From Chloracidobacterium sp. UBA7659 (GTDB taxonomy: Bacteria; Acidobacteriota; Blastocatellia; Pyrinomonadales; Pyrinomonadaceae), in NCBI GenBank assembly GCA_002483395.1, contig DLHV01000013.1:1-21110 (forward strand): a DNA stretch of 21,110 nt, in the 5' to 3' direction. The notes beneath the pieces were generated by a model. The model was not told the origin of the DNA, searched no databases, and worked only from the letters and a program-made list of their open reading frames with translations. The position numbers and the translations under genes are program-made. Positions 1 through 5,680 of this stretch are shown in pieces; within the stretch, counting starts at the first letter, position 1, and each line of letters starts with the position of its first letter.

Positions 1-552
1 AAGGAAGGAGACATCGATTTTAAGGAGCACATTGCAACAATTTGCTCGCTGGTGAAAGGTGATGTGTCGGCCGAGGTTACGGCCATGGACACCGAGGGAA
101 TGCTCCGCGAAGGTCGCGAGTTGGCCAGGATCTCACCGCACGTTGTCGTCAAATGCCCACTGACGCTTGACGGTCTGAAGGCGACCCGCGTTTTTGCTGC
201 CGAAGGCACTAAGGTGAACGTCACTTTATGCTTTTCGGCCGCCCAGGCGATTTTAGCCGCAAAGGCAGGGGCTGCGTACGTCTCGCCGTTTATCGGACGG
301 CTTGATGATATCGCTACGAATGGCGTGCAGCTTATTCAGGACATTGTAACGATCTATGGCAATTATGGGTACAAGACCCAGGTACTCGCAGCATCGATCA
401 GGCATCCAATGCATATCGTCGATTGCGCCCTCGTCGGAGCGGATGTAGCAACTATTCCGTTCAAAGTCATTCAGCAGCTTGTGAAACATCCGCTGACGGA
501 TAAGGGCTTGGAAGCGTTTTTGACCGATTGGAAAAAGAGCGGCCGGGAATAA
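1..552 (+). CDS. Transaldolase / fructose-6-phosphate aldolase family (5' partial)
   Basis: The frame is open to the left edge, so the N-terminus is outside the window; the 183 residues present are most of a short (about 215-220 aa) transaldolase of the TalC/FSA type. Such enzymes are cytosolic class I aldolases that transfer or cleave dihydroxyacetone units in sugar-phosphate metabolism. The Schiff-base lysine is in VVVKCPLT (Lys codon at 151-153). Other family blocks are the early AEVTAMD segment, the VNVTLCFS strand, [15 protein letters not shown], the [10 protein letters not shown] strand and the C-terminal [15 protein letters not shown] at 52 is an internal valine, not the start. The missing part should hold about 30-35 residues, including the first-strand Asp. 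Transaldolase versus fructose-6-phosphate aldolase activity cannot be decided here. It ends just before a degenerate inverted repeat. Confidence 0.93.
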   Translation, partial: KEGDIDFKEHIATICSLVKGDVSAEVTAMDTEGMLREGRELARISPHVVVKCPLTLDGLKATRVFAAEGTKVNVTLCFSAAQAILAAKAGAAYVSPFIGRLDDIATNGVQLIQDIVTIYGNYGYKTQVLAASIRHPMHIVDCALVGADVATIPFKVIQQLVKHPLTDKGLEAFLTDWKKSGRE

Positions 553-640
553 AAGAAATTCAGCCGCAGATTTGCACGGATATATGCGGATCAGAATTTC
601 TAGATTTCTCTATCCGCGTTCATCCGTGTGGATCCAGGAA
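553..640. repeat. Degenerate dispersed inverted repeat
   Basis: Directly after the transaldolase stop lies CACGGAT-N4-GCGGAT (575-591), mirrored by ATCCGC-N4-ATCCGTG (612-628), with further partial matches outward. The wording (CGCAGAT, CACGGAT, GCGGAT, then the mirror image) resembles the element at 5540-5645, so the two look like members of one dispersed family. It could form a cruciform or a hairpin in the transaldolase 3' end. No open reading frame here looks real. Confidence 0.6.
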
Positions 641-690
641 AAAAATCTTAACTTCTGGTTTTGGCTTGCATAATTCATGCGGCGCAATCC

Positions 691-1068
691 TCAGGAGAGC
701 AAGCGGCGAAGCTCGCCGTGTCTTGCGGCGGCATCAAGGTCTTGTTGTAACGCACCCTGATACCGGGTAACGAAATCTTCGTCGTCATCACCCATCGCAA
801 TTAGATCTCGTAACTTCGCGAGATGCGTATCGACGGCTTCATCACCGAAGCCGTCTTTTTGAGCGAACATTTCGTCGATATCGACTATCAGGGTCGAGAA
901 TTTCCTGAGCCATGCAAAATCATCGTTCTCTAAAAGCTGGTTCAAAAACTGCCCGCTAGTCACGGGCCCATGCATTCCTTCATAAAGTGAACGTTCAAAA
1001 TCAACCAAAGATTTGTGCAGCGAGAGAAGTAGATCCCGAGCTGACTTAAGCAATTCTGTGTTGGTCAT
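691..1068 (-). CDS. Conserved hypothetical small helical protein
   Basis: This 125-residue, acidic, almost wholly helical protein has no signal peptide or membrane segment. The N-terminal half reads as an amphipathic helix (LLKSARDLLLSLHKSLVDFE), followed by a HGPVTSGQFLNQLL segment and a WLRKFSTLIVDIDEMF block. From memory these blocks recur in an uncharacterised protein family of several proteobacterial and acidobacterial genomes; no function is known to me. It starts with ATG at 1068 and has no Shine-Dalgarno sequence. A TATACT hexamer ends only nine bases upstream, so the message may be leaderless. It is divergent from the MarR-type gene, and the operator-like array lies between them, so it is a plausible target of that regulator. 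Confidence 0.75.
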   Translation of the reverse strand: MTNTELLKSARDLLLSLHKSLVDFERSLYEGMHGPVTSGQFLNQLLENDDFAWLRKFSTLIVDIDEMFAQKDGFGDEAVDTHLAKLRDLIAMGDDDEDFVTRYQGALQQDLDAAARHGELRRLLS

Positions 1069-1077
1069 ATCTTACAT

Positions 1078-1083
1078 AGTATA
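1078..1083 (-). promoter_or_regulatory. Candidate -10 element (TATACT) for the 691-1068 gene
   Basis: On the minus strand TATACT (5/6 match to TATAAT) lies 9 bases before the ATG. A start point about 7 bases downstream would leave almost no leader, which fits the lack of a ribosome binding site. No good -35 hexamer is present. Its place is covered by the first half-site of the operator-like array (1102-1113), as expected for a regulated promoter. Confidence 0.35.
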
Positions 1084-1101
1084 CCAGCTATTGATATATG
1101 A

Positions 1102-1193
1102 ATGCCGTGCTAAGCTTTGCATATTAGCCTGCTAATGGTAGCTTATTAGCTGGCTAACCATTGTATATTAGCTCGCCAGGCTTAGTTCGTTAG
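1102..1193. promoter_or_regulatory. SlyA/MarR-type operator array
   Basis: Two perfect 12-bp palindromes, TTAGCCTGCTAA (1124-1135) and TTAGCTGGCTAA (1146-1157), fit TTAGC-NN-GCTAA, the arrangement known for Salmonella SlyA boxes (TTAGCAAGCTAA). A degenerate left copy (1102-1113, right half GTGCTAA intact) and a degenerate right copy TTAGCTCGCCAG (1168-1179) keep the same 22-bp step. A further TTAGTTCGTTAG is at 1182-1193. Related TTAAG/CTTAA halves continue to about 1224. The array lies between the divergent small protein gene and the MarR-family gene, so autoregulation and control of the neighbour are both plausible. Confidence 0.65.
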
Positions 1194-1248
1194 GCGGCTC
1201 GCCGCTTTTAGTTAAGCTTCTTAAACTCAGCTACTTAACAAGGCGCTT

Positions 1249-1668
1249 ATGGATCTTGAAAACACGATTAGTTACTTGCTGGCCAAAGTGACGGTTACTC
1301 ATCGGAACCTTCTTCAGAAGTCGGTAAACGAGATCGGGCTGCACAGTGGCCAGGTTTTTGTTTTGCTCGAACTGTGGAAAACAGACGGTCAACGCCAGAT
1401 CGATCTCGCCGCCAAACTCGGACTTTCGCCGCCGACTGTTAATAAAATTTTAGGCGGGCTGCTCGGCAACGATTTTGTCACGCGAGCAAAATATGAGGAC
1501 GACGCGCGTTCGACGCGAATATTTTTGACTCAGAAAGGTTTTGATGTCCGCGAACAGCTCGAAGAACAGTGGGCGAAGCTGGAAGAGCAGACAATTGCGG
1601 GGCTGACGGATACTGAAATCTTGATGCTAAGACAGCTTTTGGTAAAATTGGCGGTAGAAATGGGCTAA
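1249..1668 (+). CDS. MarR/SlyA-family winged-helix transcriptional regulator
   Basis: This 139-residue protein has the length and layout of MarR dimers: an N-terminal dimerisation helix, a winged helix-turn-helix and a C-terminal dimerisation helix. The HTH is about residues 52-71 (DLAAKLGLSPPTVNKILGGL). The wing carries the family signature DxRxxR (D85, R87, R90) followed by IFLTQKG. MarR proteins bind palindromic sites and usually release DNA on binding a small ligand or on thiol oxidation. No cysteine is present, so thiol sensing is unlikely. The ATG at 1249 follows a weak AAGG. The SlyA-like boxes upstream suggest autoregulation. A universal stress protein gene follows 102 bases downstream on the same strand and may be co-regulated, though it has its own strong ribosome binding site. 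The ligand is unknown. Confidence 0.92.
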   Translation: MDLENTISYLLAKVTVTHRNLLQKSVNEIGLHSGQVFVLLELWKTDGQRQIDLAAKLGLSPPTVNKILGGLLGNDFVTRAKYEDDARSTRIFLTQKGFDVREQLEEQWAKLEEQTIAGLTDTEILMLRQLLVKLAVEMG

Positions 1669-1770
1669 GTCCTATTTATGTTCCAGTTCCCGGGCTTTAT
1701 GAATCGCGGTTGGGACTTGTAAAATCTTCGCGTAAGAATCAGACTAGCAAATTAAGTAGAGGGAGGTCTA

Positions 1771-2229
1771 ATGAAGGTTCTTTTTGCTACGGACGGAGGA
1801 AAGCAGAGCGATGCGGCGGTCGAATCCATACACCGACTGGCTCTCGGCGAGGATGACGAAGTCAAAGTGATCAGCGTCGTCGATATGGCTTTGCCGATGG
1901 CGATCGATATATACGGCGGATTTTTGCCGGACACCTCGGAGCTTGAAAAGACGGCGAGAGAAAATGCGGCGAAGGTTGTGTCTGAAACAACGGAGAAGCT
2001 GAAAGCCTACGCCGATTCGGGCAAGGTTTCGGTTTCGACAGATGTTCTCTTCGGCTCGCCGGACAGCCGCATCGTCGAAACCGCCGAAGAATGGCATGCC
2101 GACCTGATCGTCGTCGGTTCGCACGGTTACAGCCGCTGGGAACGCCTTCTCCTAGGGTCGGTTTCGGACTCGGTCGTTCACCACTCTCCGTGTTCCGTAC
2201 TAGTTGTGCGATCTAATACGGCGGAATAA
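1771..2229 (+). CDS. Universal stress protein (UspA family, ATP-binding type)
   Basis: A single-domain cytosolic UspA protein of 152 residues. The first strand has KVLFATDGG with the nucleotide-contacting Asp8. Near the C-terminus the ATP-binding pattern G-x2-G-x9-G-S is intact (G116, G119, G129, S130), followed by SPCSVLVVR, the usual last strand. Members of this type bind ATP and aid survival under starvation, redox or envelope stress; the partner is rarely known. A very strong Shine-Dalgarno run (AGAGGGAGG, 1758-1766) sits just before the ATG, implying high expression. It converges on the minus-strand protease gene. Confidence 0.93.
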   Translation: MKVLFATDGGKQSDAAVESIHRLALGEDDEVKVISVVDMALPMAIDIYGGFLPDTSELEKTARENAAKVVSETTEKLKAYADSGKVSVSTDVLFGSPDSRIVETAEEWHADLIVVGSHGYSRWERLLLGSVSDSVVHHSPCSVLVVRSNTAE

Positions 2230-2270
2230 CTGACGCGATCGTAAATGATTGGTGCGTTGAGTTTTCGCGG

Positions 2271-2343
2271 ATTGCAAAAACCGGCGCGTGACTTGGAGGA
2301 AGGCTGAAGTTTTGGCCTATGTACACACGCCGGCCCTTGCAAT
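2271..2343 (-). terminator. Long 3' hairpin of the minus-strand protease transcript
   Basis: Two 20-base arms (2271-2290 and 2324-2343) flank a 33-base loop. As DNA they match at 16 of 20 positions. In RNA read from the minus strand the four remaining positions become G-U pairs, giving 20 unbroken pairs, whereas plus-strand RNA would have four A-C mismatches. The hairpin begins ten bases past the protease stop codon. No U-run follows, so it is not a textbook intrinsic terminator; a 3' stabiliser or other RNA structure is also possible. Confidence 0.5.
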
Positions 2344-2352
2344 TGTTTAGAT

Positions 2353-3198
2353 CTACCAGTTCTTTGGCATCACGCCGCGGACCTGAAACGCCATCTGAAG
2401 TTTTCGTGGCGGCGTATTAGTAGCCAGAGAAACCTGCCACTTTGGCTGGGGCGTCTCCGTATGGCGGGCGATGAGTTCGTGCCAGGCCTTAGCGTTTTGC
2501 GGGATAAGTCCCGTACCGTGTCCCTGAATGTTTGGAGCGACTCCAGGTGGCTCGTCATAGCAGCCGTCATGATCGACCATACATGTCGGGTCTCCGAGTA
2601 GGGCCCTAATGTGAAGCTGATCGAGAGCATGGCCCAATTCGTGCCACAGCGTTCTATTATTGACGTCCGTGTTTGCGTAATTTCCTGAGTCAGAACGAAA
2701 GAAATCAGTGTCCCGCTCTTTTCGCACAACGTTTATGGCGAGATGATTTGGCGATCCTCCGCTCTTCAATCTGAACAGGCAGATTACGTTCGGCCGGCAG
2801 ATCCATCCGGGACCGGCCCAGCTTGTGAAATCAAACGCATCATAGTCCTGTGGAGTGATCAACAGGAAGCGGTAGTTCCAGAAGTCTTCGCCTTTCGCAA
2901 AACGCTTGACGAAAGCCGACCGCGATTCAACATCCCAATTTCTGATCTGGACGTTTTGCGCATTTGGAGTGGGGCGGCTCGGCTTTGCGTAAAATTTACC
3001 ATTCTGCTGTACAATTAGGCCCGGAACCAGATTTCGGCTGTCGACAAAATTCAACGTATAATTCACGGTTATTGTCAGCCAGGCATTTTGATTGGGATCC
3101 CTGCCGTTCGGTATTTCAAGGCTCGAGTCGAATTCGACCGCCCCCAAGCGATCGTAAAATCGGGCACCGTTTTGTTTTGACGAGAAGATGATTTTCAC
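2353..3198 (-). CDS. Putative zinc metalloprotease-like protein (HExxHxxDxxH)
   Basis: I do not recognise the family of this 281-residue protein. The motif HELGHALDQLH at residues 186-196 matches the zincin motif HExxH plus a third His six residues further, as in metzincins, but with Asp where metzincins have Gly. H186, H190 and H196 would bind zinc and E187 would be the general base. A peptidase acting on an unknown substrate is inferred. Cys pairs at 134/140 and 206/213 could form disulphides. There is no clear signal peptide, so location is uncertain. The GTG start at 3198 is supported by a near-perfect AGGAGGT about five bases upstream. It is divergent from the DUF402 gene and followed by a long hairpin. 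Confidence 0.7.
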   Translation of the reverse strand: MKIIFSSKQNGARFYDRLGAVEFDSSLEIPNGRDPNQNAWLTITVNYTLNFVDSRNLVPGLIVQQNGKFYAKPSRPTPNAQNVQIRNWDVESRSAFVKRFAKGEDFWNYRFLLITPQDYDAFDFTSWAGPGWICRPNVICLFRLKSGGSPNHLAINVVRKERDTDFFRSDSGNYANTDVNNRTLWHELGHALDQLHIRALLGDPTCMVDHDGCYDEPPGVAPNIQGHGTGLIPQNAKAWHELIARHTETPQPKWQVSLATNTPPRKLQMAFQVRGVMPKNW

Positions 3199-3299
3199 TA
3201 AGTACCTCCTAAACCTTTTTTCAAGAACAGGACGCTTTGCCGACTTGCTTTTGCCAAATCCTTTTTGCTTTTTCTTCGTGTTAGTCTTAGCCTGATCGG

Positions 3300-3776
3300 A
3301 TGGGTGGGATGGTAACTGTTTATGCGCGAGGGTTTGATGGTGAGATCCGAAAAAGCTGGAAGGCGAATCTCATAAAAAAAGAAAAAAACTTACTAAGTCT
3401 TGTGGGCGAGTTCGACCGGGAAATTGACCACCAACATCTTGGCCTGATCCAACTAGGCACCATCTCATACGAATATTATTGGCTCGACCGCTGGTACAAT
3501 GTCTTTCGCTTTCACGAGCCTGAGGGTTCGTTCCGCAATTATTACTGCAACGTTAACATGCCGCCCACCTTTGAGAGCAATGTGCTCGATTATGTCGATC
3601 TTGATATCGACGTTCTCGTTGCAAAGGACGGGAGCTACACAATTCTCGATTCGGAGGAATTTGAGGAAAATGCGGTAATGTACGCTTTTTCGGATGATAT
3701 CCGCACAAAAGTTTCTGAAGCCATCGATGAGTTGATCGCGATGATCGGGCAGCGTAAATTCCCTTTCAACCGATAA
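3300..3776 (+). CDS. DUF402 domain protein
   Basis: This 158-residue protein fits the DUF402 family (beta-barrel fold; characterised relatives include nucleoside tri/diphosphate phosphatases of Gram-positive bacteria and a domain of RNA-associated proteins). Recognisable blocks are WYNVFRFHEPEG (65-76), YYCNVNMPP (81-89), the acidic strand LDYVDLDIDVLV (96-107) and a YTILDSEEFEE helix start (113-123). The repeated Asp in the acidic strand is where relatives bind a divalent metal. The start is ATG at 3300; a second ATG at 3309 is possible, and neither has a clear ribosome binding site. A cytosolic phosphatase-like role is inference. A coiled-coil exported protein gene follows 73 bases later. 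Confidence 0.82.
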   Translation: MGGMVTVYARGFDGEIRKSWKANLIKKEKNLLSLVGEFDREIDHQHLGLIQLGTISYEYYWLDRWYNVFRFHEPEGSFRNYYCNVNMPPTFESNVLDYVDLDIDVLVAKDGSYTILDSEEFEENAVMYAFSDDIRTKVSEAIDELIAMIGQRKFPFNR

Positions 3777-3849
3777 AATCACTGCAACAAAACGCTGGGA
3801 ATTCCGTGTTAGAATCGTCCTGCCAAAACCGAAAAAAGGAAGATCTGAC

Positions 3850-4443
3850 ATGAAATTGAAACTTTGCGTGCTTTCGATTCTGATTTTTGCAACGGCGTCC
3901 GGCGTTTCCGCACAGGTGCCGAGCAACAATGTAACGCCGTATGATCCGAACGCGAATCTAACATACGATGTGGCGCGTATCGCCACGTCGGTTCAAACAC
4001 TAACGAAAACATTTAAGGAGTTCGTCGATAAATTTGCAAAGGTCGATGGCCTCTCACTTGGCGAAAAGCAGCAAAAACTTGTGGTTGGAATGCAGCTTCT
4101 CGTGCAGAACGAGCAGCGGGTCGCCAATTTGCAAAAGTTTCAGATCGAAATGGCTGAAAAAGAAAGCCAGATACGAGCGCGGCTCGCGCAAATCGAACTA
4201 GATCTGAATCCGCAAAGCATCGATAGAAGTGTCGCGTTTGAAGGCTCGACTCAAACTCCCGAGATCAAAGAAAGTAGGCGGCGGACGCTGCAAGCAGAGC
4301 GAAGCAGCCTTTTACCCGTTTTGCAGCAGATTCAAAACAATTTGCAGGATGCGAGTAATAGCGTTCGCGAAGCTCAGGCATTGGTACAGCGGTTGAGGCG
4401 GACGTTTTTACCGCAGATCGAGCGGGAACTTTCGGAGCAATAG
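3850..4443 (+). CDS. Exported coiled-coil protein of unknown function
   Basis: This 197-residue protein starts with a standard Sec signal peptide: KLK, a hydrophobic stretch, and a VSA cleavage site before Gln22. The mature part is almost all charged helix, with heptad-like spacing at about residues 65-135 and 155-195 and many Gln, Glu, Arg and Lys. No enzymatic motif is visible. A periplasmic, possibly oligomeric, structural or scaffold role is likely but unproven. AAAGGAAG, eight bases before the ATG, is a good ribosome binding site. The gene converges on the FHA gene, and the two stops are separated by a palindromic repeat element. Confidence 0.8.
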   Translation: MKLKLCVLSILIFATASGVSAQVPSNNVTPYDPNANLTYDVARIATSVQTLTKTFKEFVDKFAKVDGLSLGEKQQKLVVGMQLLVQNEQRVANLQKFQIEMAEKESQIRARLAQIELDLNPQSIDRSVAFEGSTQTPEIKESRRRTLQAERSSLLPVLQQIQNNLQDASNSVREAQALVQRLRRTFLPQIERELSEQ

Positions 4444-4460
4444 AGTTCCGATCGAGAGAA

Positions 4461-4508
4461 CCACCCCGTCGGCGAAACGCCGACACCCCTCCTTCGTAAG
4501 GAGGGGTG
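4461..4508. repeat. REP-like double-hairpin element between convergent genes
   Basis: Two perfect hairpins share one base: GTCGGCG-AAA-CGCCGAC (4468-4484) and an 11-bp stem CACCCCTCCTT-CGT-AAGGAGGGGTG (4484-4508). A second copy of CACCCC at 4462-4467 could compete for the GGGGTG arm (4503-4508). The element fills the 66-base gap between the coiled-coil gene and the FHA gene and may act as a two-way terminator. From memory, similar CCCCTCC/GGAGGGG palindromes are dispersed in many bacterial genomes. Confidence 0.75.
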
Positions 4509-4509
4509 C

Positions 4510-5484
4510 TTATGAACGCGGTTGAATACGAAGGATATAGCTGCAAACGGCAAGGTTCATGCCCGGAGCAAGGCTTATCCGTTGTCCCGGCGGAAGTTCG
4601 TAATTGTTAATCGCAGCGGCGTTTCGGCCTTCGTTTACTACCCAATACTTCCCATTTCCTTCGGCAATAATCGTCAAATGGCGGCGGCTGATCTCCGGGT
4701 CGCCGGCAAGTGCGATGTCGACCGGTTTCGATTTCGAACCACGTCCGACGGCGATCTCGTTCTGAAAGATCGGCACAACGTTTTGCCGCACTCCATTCAG
4801 CCAAATCTCCAAACGGTACAGTTCCGTCACCCGCTTTCGGACGTTGGTCATCTCTTCGAGCTCGCCGGAGGTTATCGGCATTGCTTGTTCGATGCTGACG
4901 TACGGAAGCGTCTTAGGGACGTTCGACGGCGTTGGCGGCGCATAGTCGGGCAGTTTTGGGCCTCGCTCTCGAAAATTCGGGCTGGTCGGAATGGCTGTCG
5001 AGCGTTTTGGCTCAGGTGCCGGAAGCGGGACCGATTTTGGCCGTGACAAAACGCCCGTCTTATTGCTCGCCGAATCTTCCCAGCTATGCTGTACGCGAAG
5101 TTCGCCCTTTTCTAAGGTTCCGTCAACCCGAAGCTCTATCACGAACGATTTTGTCTCGAGCTTTTTCTTGCCGGCGATCTCCTTCGCACGTTCGGCGAGA
5201 ATGTGATACAGACCTTGCTCAAGGCCGCGGCGTTTAACGCCTTGCCATTCCTTGTCATCGCCGTCGCTCAAAAAGATTGTGTATTCGCTGGGGATTATCG
5301 TGGTTCCCTGCGGAAGCGGAACCATCTCGCTCTGCATCACTGCTTCAACAGCCTTAGCGATCTTGACTATAAACTCTTCGGCCTTGCTGCGTGGTTTTAC
5401 CTGCGCATCGCGGGCAGCGTCCTCAAGAACGCCTTCGGCCGATTCGCCGTCGATCCATTTTCTGACTTTATCAAGTACGCTCAA
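4510..5484 (-). CDS. FHA-domain protein with FhaA-type N-terminal domain
   Basis: A 324-residue cytosolic protein. Residues about 30-135 resemble the DUF3662/FhaA N-terminal domain (PSEYTIFLS, then a LEQGLYHILAERA helix and RVDGTLEKGELRV). A proline-rich linker runs from 145 to 200. A C-terminal FHA domain covers about 236-320 with GRG (247-249) and SRRH (266-269), the phosphothreonine-binding residues. The usual Asn-Gly turn is Asn288-Ala. FHA domains bind phosphothreonine, and the Ser/Thr kinase gene lies immediately upstream on the same strand, so it is the likely writer for this reader. The start is TTG at 5484: an in-frame stop lies three codons upstream, the next Met is residue 50, and AGG precedes at usable distance. 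An inverted repeat lies between it and the kinase gene. Confidence 0.88.
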   Translation of the reverse strand: MSVLDKVRKWIDGESAEGVLEDAARDAQVKPRSKAEEFIVKIAKAVEAVMQSEMVPLPQGTTIIPSEYTIFLSDGDDKEWQGVKRRGLEQGLYHILAERAKEIAGKKKLETKSFVIELRVDGTLEKGELRVQHSWEDSASNKTGVLSRPKSVPLPAPEPKRSTAIPTSPNFRERGPKLPDYAPPTPSNVPKTLPYVSIEQAMPITSGELEEMTNVRKRVTELYRLEIWLNGVRQNVVPIFQNEIAVGRGSKSKPVDIALAGDPEISRRHLTIIAEGNGKYWVVNEGRNAAAINNYELPPGQRISLAPGMNLAVCSYILRIQPRS

Positions 5485-5539
5485 TATTCGTTACCTGCCA
5501 AATAATATTTTACCGCAAAGACGCTGAGCACAGCGGAGA

Positions 5540-5645
5540 TTAGCCACAGATGAACACAGATAAGCACAGATAGACACGGATGCAATAACGTGAGTTTGCA
5601 TAATATCTGTGTTAATCGTTTCCATCTGTGTTCATCTGTGGATAA
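5540..5645. repeat. Dispersed inverted-repeat element
   Basis: A perfect 18-bp inverted repeat (CCACAGATGAACACAGAT, 5544-5561, with its complement at 5624-5641) extends by TTA/TAA outside after one mismatch. Internal repeats of CACAGAT/CACGGAT fill the left half. Just left, CCGCAAAGACGCTGAG (about 5512-5527) belongs to the same kind of dispersed sequence. It lies in the 196-base gap between the kinase and FHA genes. It is a more regular relative of the element at 553-640. Confidence 0.75.
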
Positions 5646-5680
5646 AATTCATGCTTTTGCGAATTTGCGTTGAATTTTTC

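Noticed and set aside
528..770. Short plus-strand open frame across the repeat after the transaldolase gene
   Set aside because: It overlaps the transaldolase end, the inverted repeat and the minus-strand small protein gene, and its composition is not protein-like.
1669..1770. Promoter for the universal stress protein (TTGGGA with TAAGAA at 17 bases)
   Set aside because: Both hexamers are weak and similar matches occur by chance; only the ribosome binding site is convincing.
4265..4546. Minus-strand open frame through the REP-like element
   Set aside because: Its start is the translated palindrome and the rest is antisense to the coiled-coil protein gene.
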